Below, piece by piece: positions 25,407 through 33,563 of a DNA stretch of 64,000 bases; position 1 is the stretch's first letter; every line of letters begins with the position of its first letter. The position numbers were made by a program, and so were the translations under genes. The notes under the pieces were generated by a model. That model had not been told where the DNA came from. It saw only the letters and a list, made by a program, of their open reading frames with translations, and made no database searches. This DNA is from Aigarchaeota archaeon (GTDB taxonomy: Archaea > Thermoproteota > Nitrososphaeria_A > Caldarchaeales > Calditenuaceae), in the NCBI GenBank assembly GCA_025059745.1, contig JANXDH010000004.1, forward strand, positions 332,618 through 396,617. Reading direction: 5' to 3'.

Positions 25407-25493
25407 GCTGCACCTCCCCACACGCTAGCCGGGTATATCAGCTTATGAGGGATGAGTTGACGTATAGAGTTTATTTCTCGGCTCAAAGCATCC

Positions 25494-25913
25494 ATGGTGA
25501 TGCTCCCTCATGCACTGTCCCACGAGGCATCGGGGAAATGCGTGGTCTGTAAGGCCGAGATCCACGGAGTCTCTCATCGTGTCGTTGGGCTCGGCACAGT
25601 ATGCATGAGGTGCGGTCTGGAGCCTGTAGAGTGCGACTCCTGCGGGTCGAAGGTCAAGCGAATGACACTGACGTACCTTAGGGGTCGCCCTCTCTGCCTG
25701 ATCTGCTACGGAAGAGAGCGCGAGAGGTCCGCGAAGAGGACGTCCGTATCGATAGACGGCTTCGGCCTCGGCCCTGAAGGGATACTGAGGGCCGCGATGG
25801 AGAAGATGCCTCCAGGCTACGTTTTAGTGGGCCTCAGACTCAACCCTAACAGCAAGACCAGCTGGGTCGCGGAGTACGAGAGGGAGGACGTCTACTCCAT
25901 GAGGTGCGGATGA
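25494..25913 (+). CDS. Double zinc-finger (LIM-like) protein, function unknown
   Basis: A 139-residue protein with four CxxC knuckles in its first 80 residues: CVVC, CMRC, CDSC and CLIC. The spacing is C-x2-C-x17-C-x2-C twice, separated by 6 residues. This resembles a tandem LIM or treble-clef arrangement able to bind two zinc ions. The C-terminal half (FGLGPEGILRAAMEKMPPGYVLVGLRL) looks like a small alpha/beta domain. It could be a protein-protein adaptor, a nucleic-acid binder or, more speculatively, a RING-like ligase. It is upstream of trpE but has a TATA-like box of its own near 25468. Confidence 0.65.
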   Translation: MVMLPHALSHEASGKCVVCKAEIHGVSHRVVGLGTVCMRCGLEPVECDSCGSKVKRMTLTYLRGRPLCLICYGRERERSAKRTSVSIDGFGLGPEGILRAAMEKMPPGYVLVGLRLNPNSKTSWVAEYEREDVYSMRCG

Positions 25914-25920
25914 GACTCAC

Positions 25921-25930
25921 CTATTTATAG
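25921..25930 (+). promoter_or_regulatory. TATA-like box for the trp operon
   Basis: CTATTTATAG is followed 29 nt later by the ATG at 25959, the usual distance for a leaderless archaeal transcript. This makes 25959 rather than 26059 the expected first start codon of the trp mRNA. Confidence 0.55.
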
Positions 25931-25958
25931 AAGTCGGATGGAGAGAGTACGAGGGGAC

Positions 25959-26003
25959 ATGTCCGGTGGTTTAGTTTGGCGAGTTATCCGCGAGGTTAAG
26001 TAG
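25959..26003 (+). other. Short reading frame before trpE: leader peptide or displaced trpE start
   Basis: ATG 25959 opens 14 codons (MSGGLVWRVIREVK, one Trp) ending at TAG 26001. It sits about 29 nt after the TATA-like box. The trpE frame is open from just upstream (26002 reads RRLKGLKLTRLKF and continues) but has no ATG, GTG or TTG until 26059. One extra base at 26001 would explain this as a frameshift inside trpE. Otherwise this is a real small leader peptide. Confidence 0.5.
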
Positions 26004-26058
26004 ACGCCTCAAGGGCCTCAAGCTGACGAGGCTTAAATTCCCCTCCGACCCGTTCCAG

Positions 26059-27366
26059 TTGTACGTCAGTTGCGTTGAGCCGAGGTACGACTACTCATTC
26101 CTCTTCGAGTCGGTCAGCGGTCCCGAGAAACTCCGCGAGTACTCATTCATAGGGTTCGACCCGTACGCCGTGATAAAGGTCAGGGGACAAGAGATCGAGG
26201 TCGTAGACTTCATCAACGGTGATGTGACAGAGATAGAGGCGCGCGACCCGCTGGAGGTGCTAAGGCATCTGATACCGAGGGCGACCATACAAGGGGGGTG
26301 TAGGTTCATGGGAGGGGCCGTCGGCTACGTCTCATATGACGCCGTGAGGTACTGGGAGGAGATCCCCCTCCTAAAACCCCGGGAGGATGAATTCTACGAG
26401 ATTGAACTCGGCTTGTACAACGATGGGATCGTTATTGATCACAGGATGGGCGAGGCGTACGCCTTCTCCTGGTCTGGGGTGGAGCCGGATACGATCGAAG
26501 AGAGAGGGGTGAAAGACGGTGCTGGAGAGCTCGAGGCTGGGATTCCACAAACCAACCTCAGTAAACGGGACTTCGAGCGGATGGTGGAGAGGGCGAAGGA
26601 GTACGTGCTCGATGGTGACGTCTTCCAGGTGGTGCTCTCGAAGCGCTACTCCATGGACCTCAAGGGAGACCCTCTGAGGTTCTACTCCAATCTCCGTCAG
26701 CTCAACCCCTCTCCTTACATGTTCTACATGAGGATGGACGAGAGACTCCTGATAGGTTCGAGCCCCGAGATGCTCTTCAGGGTGGAGGGCGGGTCGGTGA
26801 AGACGTTCCCTATCGCAGGCACAAGACCGATAACTGGTGACGAGAAGCTCGACGAGAGGCTGGGAGAGGAGCTCCTGAGGGACGAGAAGGAGCTCGCGGA
26901 GCACGTGATGCTGGTCGACCTCGCTCGCAACGACCTCGGAAGGATATGCAGATACGGTACCGTGAAGGTGAGATCGTTCATGGAGCTTCACAAGTTCAGT
27001 CACGTCCAGCACATAGTCTCGGAGGTGGAGGGTGAGCTCCAGTTAAACATGGACGCCTGCGACGCGCTCAGGGCCACCTTCCCCGCGGGTACAGTCTCTG
27101 GAGCGCCGAAGGTGAGGGCCATGGAGATAATAGAGGAGCTGGAGCCGGTACGGAGGGGTCCATACGCTGGCTGTGTAGGTTACTACTCGTACAGCGGAGA
27201 CGCCGACTTCGCAATCACTATAAGGACGCTCTTCTACGATGGTAAGAGGGCCCACGTTCAGTCGGGTGCGGGGATAGTGTACGACTCGATACCTGAGAGG
27301 GAGTGGTACGAGACGGAGCACAAGGCCGCCGCTCTGCTGAGGGCGTTGGGGGTGAGACTCGAGTGA
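26059..27366 (+). CDS. trpE: Anthranilate synthase component I
   Basis: The 435-residue frame matches the chorismate-binding subunit that, with TrpG, converts chorismate to anthranilate. Clear motifs are [25 protein letters not shown] [49 protein letters not shown] and [17 protein letters not shown]. Compared with Sulfolobus TrpE the listed TTG start lacks about 12-15 residues. The in-frame upstream sequence LTRLKFPSDPFQ looks like genuine TrpE, so the true protein probably begins earlier, possibly at ATG 25959 with a one-base frameshift. It is first of trpEGDCF. Feedback residues were not assessed. Confidence 0.93.
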   Translation: MYVSCVEPRYDYSFLFESVSGPEKLREYSFIGFDPYAVIKVRGQEIEVVDFINGDVTEIEARDPLEVLRHLIPRATIQGGCRFMGGAVGYVSYDAVRYWEEIPLLKPREDEFYEIELGLYNDGIVIDHRMGEAYAFSWSGVEPDTIEERGVKDGAGELEAGIPQTNLSKRDFERMVERAKEYVLDGDVFQVVLSKRYSMDLKGDPLRFYSNLRQLNPSPYMFYMRMDERLLIGSSPEMLFRVEGGSVKTFPIAGTRPITGDEKLDERLGEELLRDEKELAEHVMLVDLARNDLGRICRYGTVKVRSFMELHKFSHVQHIVSEVEGELQLNMDACDALRATFPAGTVSGAPKVRAMEIIEELEPVRRGPYAGCVGYYSYSGDADFAITIRTLFYDGKRAHVQSGAGIVYDSIPEREWYETEHKAAALLRALGVRLE

Positions 27367-27944
27367 AGATACTGGTAATAGACAACTACGACTCGTTCGT
27401 CTATAACATCGCACAGTACCTGGGGGAGCTCGGAGCCCAGGTGCTGGTCTACAGGAACGACGCCCTGACACTAGAGGAGGTGATCGCGATGGACGTCGAT
27501 GGGATAGTCGTATCGCCCGGCCCCGGTCATCCTTCTTCCAGGCGATCCTTCGGAATATCGGGCGACATTATAGCAGAGCTGGGAGAGAGTACCCCGGTGC
27601 TGGGCGTCTGTCTCGGCCACCAGGGAATTGCGGTGGTGTTCGGTGGTACGGTGGAACGCGCGTCTAGGATAATGCACGGGAAGACGAGCACGGTCGCGCA
27701 CGACGGAGAGGGGATATTCGAGGGCGTCAGGCAGCCCCTGAAGGTGACCCGGTACCACTCGCTCGTGATCAAGAAGGTCCCGGAATGCTTGAGGGTCACG
27801 GCGCACTCGCTGGACGACGGAGAGGTGATGGGCGTGAGGCACATGAGGTATCCGATAGAGGGGGTGCAGTTCCATCCTGAGTCGGTCTTGACGGTGGACG
27901 GCCACAAGATGCTCCGTAACTTCCTGAGGATGTGCAGGAGATGA
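27363..27944 (+). CDS. trpG: Anthranilate synthase glutamine amidotransferase component
   Basis: About 193 residues of class I glutamine amidotransferase, which feeds ammonia to TrpE. The start is GTG 27363 ([15 protein letters not shown]), overlapping the trpE stop as GTGA. The catalytic triad is visible: the cysteine in LGVCLGHQGIAVVFGG, and histidine plus glutamate in VQFHPESVLT. The oxyanion strand reads VVSPGPGHPSS. The coupling with trpE suits a 1:1 complex. Confidence 0.95.
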   Translation: MKILVIDNYDSFVYNIAQYLGELGAQVLVYRNDALTLEEVIAMDVDGIVVSPGPGHPSSRRSFGISGDIIAELGESTPVLGVCLGHQGIAVVFGGTVERASRIMHGKTSTVAHDGEGIFEGVRQPLKVTRYHSLVIKKVPECLRVTAHSLDDGEVMGVRHMRYPIEGVQFHPESVLTVDGHKMLRNFLRMCRR

Positions 27945-28999
27945 TACTCGAGGCCATAGAGAGACTCGTGGGTGGAGGGGAACTGACCGAGTCGGAGGCG
28001 AGGTTGGTGACTTTGGAGATACTCAGGGGTGAGGCTACGCCCGCCCAGACTGCATCCTTCCTCACCGCGATCTCCATACGTGGAGAGACAGAAGAGGTGA
28101 TCGTCGGGATGGTGAGGGCCATGCGCGAGTCATCTATAACCATAAGACCGTCTGTCAACGGTCGATTGATAGATACCAGCGGTACCGGAGGAGACAACGG
28201 CAACACCTTTAACGCCAGCACCTCAGCGGCGATAATAGCGGCCGGTGCGGGCGTATACGTGGCTAAACACGGGAACAGGGCCGTGAGCAGCAAGTGCGGC
28301 AGCGCGGACGTACTTGGCGCTTTGGGCATCAACTTGAGCGCGGGACCCGAGGTGGTCAAGGGTTGCATAGAGAGGGTGGGGATAGGCTTCCTCTTCGCGC
28401 CTAACTTTCATCCAGCCATGAAGGCAGTAGCTGGCGTGAGGCGAGAGCTGCGGATGAGGACAGTGTTCAACCTACTGGGACCGTTGACTAACCCCGCGGG
28501 TGCGAACGCTCAGGTCATCGGTGTATCGAGCGAGAGGTTGATGGGGAAGGTGGCCTCCGTCGTACGACGCCTCGGCACAGAGGAGTCTCTAATAGTCTAC
28601 GGGAACGGTCTCGACGAGGTCTCAGTGACCGGGCCTACCACTATCATCAGAGTATCGAACGGTGAAGTCTCCCAGTTCTCGTTTTCACCGAACGAGATAG
28701 GAATGCCACTCTACGATCACACTGAGATATCGGTCGCGTCGGTAGAGTCAGCCGCCAACCTCATGTTCAACCTCCTCTACGACCCCCCCTCAGTTAAACC
28801 CGCCGTACGCGACTTCGCACTCCTCAATGCTGCAGCCGCCCTTATGGTCTCAGGCCGTGCATCGAACTTAGAGGAGGGACGTGACATGGCGAGAGAGGCC
28901 CTCTATTCAGGGAGGCCGTACGAGAAGTTGAAGCTCCTCGTGAAGTACTCCGGTGGCGATCTAGCCGTCCTCGAGGGGATGGAGGTTGGTAGGAACTGA
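27941..28999 (+). CDS. trpD: Anthranilate phosphoribosyltransferase
   Basis: A 352-residue enzyme transferring phosphoribose from PRPP to anthranilate. The PRPP and magnesium sites are seen as DTSGTGGDNGNTFNASTSAA, then KHGNRAVSSKCGSADVLGALG, and the second acidic region in VYGNGLDEVSVTGPT. The N-terminal helical region ETEEVIVGMVRAMRESS is usual. The ATG at 27941 overlaps the trpG stop; an in-frame GTG 9 nt upstream is possible. Third gene of the forward trp operon. Confidence 0.95.
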   Translation: MILEAIERLVGGGELTESEARLVTLEILRGEATPAQTASFLTAISIRGETEEVIVGMVRAMRESSITIRPSVNGRLIDTSGTGGDNGNTFNASTSAAIIAAGAGVYVAKHGNRAVSSKCGSADVLGALGINLSAGPEVVKGCIERVGIGFLFAPNFHPAMKAVAGVRRELRMRTVFNLLGPLTNPAGANAQVIGVSSERLMGKVASVVRRLGTEESLIVYGNGLDEVSVTGPTTIIRVSNGEVSQFSFSPNEIGMPLYDHTEISVASVESAANLMFNLLYDPPSVKPAVRDFALLNAAAALMVSGRASNLEEGRDMAREALYSGRPYEKLKLLVKYSGGDLAVLEGMEVGRN

Positions 29000-29780
29000 G
29001 CTCGTTAAGAGATTGGCGGAGGTGGCCTGGTCCAACGTCAGGGAGGGTTACTACTCGAGGTGGTTGAGCCTCGAGCCTCCGAGACCTACTCCTCCATCAC
29101 TAAAGGGAGTCATAGAAAGGCGTCGAGGCCGGGCCGTGATAGCCGAGGTGAAGTACAGCTCACCGATCTCGGGGAGATTGGTGAAGGACCCCATGGACCC
29201 CCTCGTCACGGTCGAGAAGATGCTGAAGGGTGGTGCAGCAGGACTCTCGATCCTCACCGAGCCCCAGCTCTTCAACGGAGACATCTCTACGATGCGTCTG
29301 GTCGCAAACGAGTTCGACGTACCCCTCTTGATGAAGGACGTGATTGTTAGTCCCATACAGATCGAGGCGGGTCGTAACGCGGGTGCGAGCGCCGTGCTGC
29401 TGATAATGAGACTCTTCGATAGGGGGTTCTGCGGTGATCCGTTGGAGGAGATGATATCGCGCGCCAAAGAGCTGGGGTTAGAGGTGGTTCTAGAGACGCA
29501 CGGTGTGGCGGAGTTCGAGAGGGCCCTCGATTACGATGTCGAGATGATTGGGATAAACAACAGGGACCTCGACTCGTTCACCGTCTCGCTCGACGTGAGC
29601 TCGGAGGTCCTCAGGAGGGTGAAGCCGAGGGGGAGGTTGATGATCAGCGAGAGCGGCATCTCTACCGCGAGCGACATAAGACGTTTAAGAGAGGCTGGAG
29701 CCGACGCGTTCCTGGTCGGTACGTCGATCATGACCTCGAGTGACATCGAGGGCAAGGTCAGAGAGCTCGTAGAGGCATGA
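28986..29780 (+). CDS. trpC: Indole-3-glycerol-phosphate synthase
   Basis: A 264-residue TIM barrel that closes the ring of carboxyphenylamino-deoxyribulose phosphate. Conserved catalytic lysine and glutamate segments are AVIAEVKYSSPISG, LSILTEPQLFNGD, LLMKDVIV, VLETHGVAEF, GINNRDLDSF and MISESGIST, and the phosphate site is ADAFLVGTSIM. The start is TTG 28986, overlapping the end of trpD by 14 nt. Fourth gene of the operon. Confidence 0.95.
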   Translation: MVGTELVKRLAEVAWSNVREGYYSRWLSLEPPRPTPPSLKGVIERRRGRAVIAEVKYSSPISGRLVKDPMDPLVTVEKMLKGGAAGLSILTEPQLFNGDISTMRLVANEFDVPLLMKDVIVSPIQIEAGRNAGASAVLLIMRLFDRGFCGDPLEEMISRAKELGLEVVLETHGVAEFERALDYDVEMIGINNRDLDSFTVSLDVSSEVLRRVKPRGRLMISESGISTASDIRRLREAGADAFLVGTSIMTSSDIEGKVRELVEA

Positions 29781-30391
29781 TCGTGAAGATCTGCGGAGTA
29801 AAGAGATACGAGGACCTGAGAGCCATAGCGAGGGAGGAGGTGGACATGGTGGGGTTCATCTACGGGTTCGAGGGTAGGCCCAGGAGCCTTGGACTGAGAG
29901 AGGTCGTTGAGCTTGTGACGAGGACTCCAGAGAACCTCAGGCCGGTGGTAGTCACGCGTTCAGATCAGGGACTCGTGGACGACCTACTCTCAGAGTGCAC
30001 ACCGTTCGCGCTCCAACTCTACGGAGATAGGGTTATGAGGGCCAAGGGAGTAAAGGTGATCTTACCGGTGGCAGTGGACAAACGACCGAGTCTAGAATCA
30101 ATTAAACTGAGTAGGGATCTGCCGGACTATATCCTCCTAGAGTCTGGAGAGCCAGGTTCGGGACGAACGATAGATTGGGAGTTGGCGCGGAGTGCGAGAG
30201 AGGCTCTGGGTGACAGGAAGGCCATCCTCTCCGGAGGGTTGAGACCTGAGAACGTTTGCGAGGCGATAAGGATCGTGAGACCGGACGGCGTCGACACCTC
30301 GAGCGGTGTTGAGAGGTCTGTAGGCGTCAAGGACGTTGAGAGGATCAAGGCTTTCGTTAAGGCCGCTCGCGGATGCATCGGGTCACTCTGA
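29777..30391 (+). CDS. trpF: Phosphoribosylanthranilate isomerase
   Basis: A 204-residue TIM barrel carrying out the Amadori rearrangement before TrpC. The catalytic cysteine is in VKICGVKRYED and the phosphate-binding end is ILSGGLRPENV and GVDTSSGVE. The general acid aspartate is expected in ILLESGEPGSGRTIDW, where the usual LLD reads LLE, a substitution worth checking. The ATG overlaps the trpC stop. The end overlaps the convergent trpB2 gene by 9 nt. This closes the forward operon. Confidence 0.92.
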   Translation: MIVKICGVKRYEDLRAIAREEVDMVGFIYGFEGRPRSLGLREVVELVTRTPENLRPVVVTRSDQGLVDDLLSECTPFALQLYGDRVMRAKGVKVILPVAVDKRPSLESIKLSRDLPDYILLESGEPGSGRTIDWELARSAREALGDRKAILSGGLRPENVCEAIRIVRPDGVDTSSGVERSVGVKDVERIKAFVKAARGCIGSL

Positions 30392-31660
30392 TGGTAGGAA
30401 GCGTTCGTAAGATTGAAGGTCTAGCAGACCGTGACCGCTGAAACACAATAGGATGACGCCCTCCTCGTTGGTCCTTCTGTACCGCTCGGCCTCCTCGAGT
30501 ACAGCACTGACGGCGTGGGCGGTCTCCGGTGCAGGGAGCAACCCCTCGACCCTCGTGAGTTTCAAGGCAGCAGCAAAGGCCTCCTCTTGCTGGTAGGACC
30601 TCGCTTCGATGAGGTGCTCACGCAACAATAACGAGACTATGGGTGAGAGACCGTGGTACCTCAGACCGGCCGCGTGGATCGTGGGAGGTAAGAAATCCTT
30701 ACCCAGATTGTACATCTTCAGCCTCGGCAGGTATCCTGCGGAGTCGACGAACTCGTAGTCGTACCTTCCCGTGGTCATCCGGGGAGCCCCCTTGGATTCG
30801 ACACCGATGATTCTCGTCCTCTCATACCCTTCACCTCGGAGTCTAGAACCGATGAACGGCAGAGCTATGCCTCCGAAGTTGCTGCCACCGCCGACGCATC
30901 CTATTATCACGTCCGGTTCTACTCCCTCCTCCTCCATCTGCCTCATCGCCTCGAGCCCTATGACGGTCTGGTGTAGGATGGTGAAGTTCATCACGCTGCC
31001 AACAGCGTACTTCGTACTCTCTTCACTCAGCACAGTCTCCACGCCCTCCGAGATCGCTATACCGAGGGAACCCGGGTGGTTCGGGTCACTCGCGAGGAAC
31101 CTTCTACCTATCTCCGTCCTCTCGCTCGGGCTGGACACGACCTCGGCCCCGAAGGAGAGCATCAGAGTCCGCCGATACGGCTTGGTGAGGTAACTGCTCC
31201 TCGTCATGAAGACCGTGCATCTGAGCCCCATAACGGCTGAAGCCAAAGCGACCGCAGAACCCCACTGTCCCGCACCGGTCTCCGTGACGAGCTTCTTGAC
31301 GCCCTCTTGCCTCGCGTAGTAGGCCTGCGCTACGGCCGTGTTCGGTTTGTGGCTACCTGTCGGGTTCACGTCCTCCCTCTTGGCGTAGATCCTAGCGCGG
31401 GTTCCCAATACCCTCTCGAGCCGCTTCAACCTGACCAGAGGGGTGGGCCTACCCAACGTTCTGTAAGCGTCAAAGACCTCCGTAGGTATCTCCACCCACC
31501 GTTCAGAGGTCTGCTCCTGATCGATCAGCGCGTCTGGAAACAGCCTCGGTAAGAGTTCTATCCTAGATTCCGCACCCAACTCCTCAGGGTCTCTTGGCGG
31601 CGGTAGCGGCCTCGAGAGGTCCGGGATTACGTTGTACCACCTGTGCGGTATACCGGTCAA
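30383..31660 (-). CDS. trpB2: Tryptophan synthase beta chain, TrpB2 type
   Basis: A 425-residue PLP enzyme making tryptophan from indole and serine. The PLP lysine is in PTGSHKPNTAVAQAYY, the substrate loop is TETGAGQWGSA, and the phosphate loop is CVGGGSNFGG. The long N-terminal extension (IPHRWYNVIPDL) and the REDVNPTGSHK form mark the TrpB2 subgroup rather than the bacterial-type TrpB1. It is downstream of trpA with a 4-nt overlap. No TrpB1 gene is seen in the window, so TrpB2 is probably the physiological partner of TrpA, as proposed for Sulfolobus. Confidence 0.95.
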   Translation of the reverse strand: MTGIPHRWYNVIPDLSRPLPPPRDPEELGAESRIELLPRLFPDALIDQEQTSERWVEIPTEVFDAYRTLGRPTPLVRLKRLERVLGTRARIYAKREDVNPTGSHKPNTAVAQAYYARQEGVKKLVTETGAGQWGSAVALASAVMGLRCTVFMTRSSYLTKPYRRTLMLSFGAEVVSSPSERTEIGRRFLASDPNHPGSLGIAISEGVETVLSEESTKYAVGSVMNFTILHQTVIGLEAMRQMEEEGVEPDVIIGCVGGGSNFGGIALPFIGSRLRGEGYERTRIIGVESKGAPRMTTGRYDYEFVDSAGYLPRLKMYNLGKDFLPPTIHAAGLRYHGLSPIVSLLLREHLIEARSYQQEEAFAAALKLTRVEGLLPAPETAHAVSAVLEEAERYRRTNEEGVILLCFSGHGLLDLQSYERFLPSE

Positions 31661-32394
31661 CTCTCCATCGCCTCCTTCAGTGACCTAACCAACTCGACCG
31701 ATCGTTCGGCCTCACCCTCCTCCAACATCTTGAGGATCGCACTGCCCACCACCACGCCGTCCGCGCCTGCAGCTACGTACCGTCTCACCTGCTCCGGTGT
31801 TCTAACGGCAAAACCGACCACTAGTGGCACCTGACCGAGGAGTCGCTTGATCACCCCTATGTTCCTCTCCGCGGTTACCGGTAGGTGAACCCCCGTAGAT
31901 ATCATCAGCCCCAAATAGACGAACGCTGGATCCAACGAGGCGATCCTTGTCACTAGCCTGTGCGGGACCGTTGTAGGTACGAAGAACGTCAGCTCCAACC
32001 CGTACTCCCTACTCATCGCGACGTACTCGTCCACCCTCTCGGGATAGTCGATCAGTAAGTCCGGGAAGAGAACAGACTCAACGTGTTCTGCAGCCCTCGA
32101 GTACACTTCACGCAGTCCCATATTCGCTGCGAACTCAAAGTAGGTGAAGAGGACCTTCTGTTCAGCATCGAACTGACGCACCATATCGAGCAGTTCCCTC
32201 ACTCTACCGTCGCACGTTCTCAAGGCCCTCGCGATCGACCTTCGTATGGTGGGCCCGTCGTACTTCGCGAGCGGTGTGGGGAGGCCGAGTTCTAGGACGT
32301 CACACCCCGAGTGCATGAACCTCTGTATCAGTTGCGGTTTTACGAGGTCGTCACCGAGAGTTACGTAGACTATCAGCCGCCTGCCACTGGACAT
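31657..32394 (-). CDS. trpA: Tryptophan synthase alpha chain
   Basis: About 245 residues, a TIM barrel that splits indole glycerol phosphate to indole. The start at ATG 32394 gives MSSGRRLIVYVTLGDDL, which matches the short N-terminus of Sulfolobus TrpA. The catalytic glutamate is in DVLELGLPTPLAKYDGP, and the phosphate site is DGVVVGSAIL near the end. The open frame continues upstream, but that part lies in the tRNA-Gln gene and is not coding. A TATA-like TTTTATTAAG lies near 32437. It is first of a trpA-trpB2 pair transcribed toward trpF. Confidence 0.92.
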   Translation of the reverse strand: MSSGRRLIVYVTLGDDLVKPQLIQRFMHSGCDVLELGLPTPLAKYDGPTIRRSIARALRTCDGRVRELLDMVRQFDAEQKVLFTYFEFAANMGLREVYSRAAEHVESVLFPDLLIDYPERVDEYVAMSREYGLELTFFVPTTVPHRLVTRIASLDPAFVYLGLMISTGVHLPVTAERNIGVIKRLLGQVPLVVGFAVRTPEQVRRYVAAGADGVVVGSAILKMLEEGEAERSVELVRSLKEAMES

Positions 32395-32483
32395 AAACTC
32401 CCTCAACCGCACGGACTCCACACATCTAACCCTTAATAAAAGAGTATGTAGCCCGGGGCGGATTCGAACCGCCGTCAGCGGGT

Positions 32484-32501
32484 CTCCCCTCATCTGCCGA
32501 T
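32484..32501 (-). other. tRNA-Gln intron 2 (canonical 37/38 site, 18 nt)
   Basis: The anticodon stem GCGGG/CCCGC is the outer helix. CUUU pairs with GGGG (mostly G-U) as central helix. Bulges GGA and AGA are cut after their second bases, giving loop CUUUGGA. Confidence 0.8.
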
Positions 32502-32517
32502 CCAAAGCCCGCCATCC

Positions 32518-32539
32518 TTGGTCCGCGTCTGACCAGCGA
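32518..32539 (-). other. tRNA-Gln intron 1 (D loop, 22 nt)
   Basis: The exon GGUC pairs with intron GACC as the central 4-bp helix, with 3-nt bulges AAU and AAG and an inner helix CGC/GCG. Cutting after the second bulge base restores a 9-base D loop. The outer helix is weak. Confidence 0.82.
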
Positions 32540-32610
32540 TTGACCGCTAGACGACCGGGCTACCCGAAATAATCAAGTCCAAGGGCTCTGATATTAGCAT
32601 TAATCGAGAG

Positions 32611-32808
32611 CTACTGCCTGGTCTCCTCCACAACCACGTTGGACCTGCAGTTGCCCAGCACCAACCCTCCCATCTTCTCCCAGATCCACGCTATGAACAC
32701 GTTCCTCAGCACCTCCGCGTCGCTATTCCCCATCTTCCCTCTCAGGTAGGAGAGACAGGCGTACTGTTCGGGGGTCAGGGTGACCAGTATGTGTTTAGTC
32801 TCTTTCAA
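32611..32808 (-). CDS. Small ribbon-helix-helix-like protein
   Basis: A 65-residue protein with a short strand (HILVTLTPEQ) followed by two helices (YACLSYLRGKMG, SDAEVLRNVFIAWIWEKMG). This is the layout of ribbon-helix-helix DNA-binding proteins of the CopG/Arc kind. Such proteins bind palindromic operators as dimers. The start is TTG 32808, about 20-25 nt after a TATA-like GGTATAATAG on the minus strand. It faces away from the USP-like gene. The shared 190-nt AT-rich region contains a perfect palindrome at 32951. Family assignment is by pattern only. Confidence 0.55.
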   Translation of the reverse strand: MKETKHILVTLTPEQYACLSYLRGKMGNSDAEVLRNVFIAWIWEKMGGLVLGNCRSNVVVEETRQ

Positions 32809-32950
32809 ACCGAATTGAGATCTATTATACCAAAGATATAAAGTTATAATATCCAGCGATATCCATAGAGAGTCCGCGCGTACCTAAGTCTCTAAAATCA
32901 GATCGATTTTTAGTATATACAGTATATATCAATATTGTAAACAAGTACGT

Positions 32951-32967
32951 CAAGGATATAATCCTTG
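32951..32967. promoter_or_regulatory. Palindrome CAAGGAT-ATA-ATCCTTG, candidate operator
   Basis: A perfect 7-bp inverted repeat with a 3-nt spacer lies 29-45 nt before the ATG of the USP-like gene and just before its likely TATA element (GTTATATG, about 32973). This is a typical place for an activator or repressor site. The nearby RHH-like protein is a possible ligand, by position only. Confidence 0.55.
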
Positions 32968-32995
32968 TGATCGTTATATGATGCGGTGAATAGGG

Positions 32996-33478
32996 ATGAA
33001 CATAGTAGAGCAGATCAGGGAAAGGGTAGAACCAAGAGCTAAGGCGACGATACTCGTCGTAGTGACCGGCGATACTCCTATGAACTTCGTTGAGTCGGCG
33101 ATCGAGCTAGCCAGACTGGAGGACGCGCGGATACTGTTGGTCTCTCTAGTCAGCGCGAAGGAGGAGGTGCCCGAGGAGTTCTACGACTTCGCGAAGCTTG
33201 AGGGCTTGGAGGGAGACCCCAAGACTTGGTACCTTACTATGCTAGGCGAACAGACGCTACGCCCCTTCGAGAAGGTCCTGAGGGAGAGAGGGGTCGAGTT
33301 TGAGTCGATCGTAGAGATCGGCGAGCTATCGGAGATATTGCCCACGCTGACTAACGTCTACAGGCCAACCAAGGTAGTCCTCCGTGCGAAGGACATGGTC
33401 AGACCGGCTAGGTGGCCCTTCAGGAGAAAGATCGAGAGATTAGACTCCGTTAACGTACCGGTAACCATAGTGCCCTAA
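32996..33478 (+). CDS. Universal stress protein-like (USP fold) protein
   Basis: A 160-residue single-domain protein with a USP-like order of elements. The first strand ATILVVVTGDTPMNFVESAIELARLEDARILLVSLVS is followed by a helical insert, a helix FEKVLRERGVEFESIVEIG and the end strand VNVPVTIVP. The ATP-binding GxxGx9GS motif typical of some USPs is not clear, so it may not bind ATP. The start is ATG, with only about 20 nt between a TATA-like element and the start, so the mRNA is nearly leaderless. No clear partner gene. Confidence 0.65.
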   Translation: MNIVEQIRERVEPRAKATILVVVTGDTPMNFVESAIELARLEDARILLVSLVSAKEEVPEEFYDFAKLEGLEGDPKTWYLTMLGEQTLRPFEKVLRERGVEFESIVEIGELSEILPTLTNVYRPTKVVLRAKDMVRPARWPFRRKIERLDSVNVPVTIVP

Positions 33479-33563
33479 TCAGGTAAAGCGACAGGACCGC
33501 GGCATTTCTGTAGATCATTTTATATCTTTATATTTTCATCACAGGTATTTGGTGAATAATCTA

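Larger units (their letters stand above)
32449..32561 (-). tRNA. tRNA-Gln (anticodon TTG) with two introns
   Basis: On the minus strand the acceptor AGCCCGG pairs with CCGGGCT; the discriminator is A. The T arm is GGCGG-TTCGAAT-CCGCC. The anticodon stem GCGGG/CCCGC encloses anticodon TTG (32505-32503). Two insertions are present: one of 22 nt in the D loop (32518-32539) and one of 18 nt at the canonical site after position 37 (32484-32501). Without them the tRNA is 73 nt, with D arm GTCT-loop-GGAT as in other archaeal glutamine tRNAs. The gene lies immediately upstream of trpA on the same strand. Confidence 0.92.

Noticed and set aside
32395..32505. Upstream extension of the trpA reading frame
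   Set aside because: It runs into the tRNA-Gln gene, and Sulfolobus TrpA starts at the place equivalent to ATG 32394.
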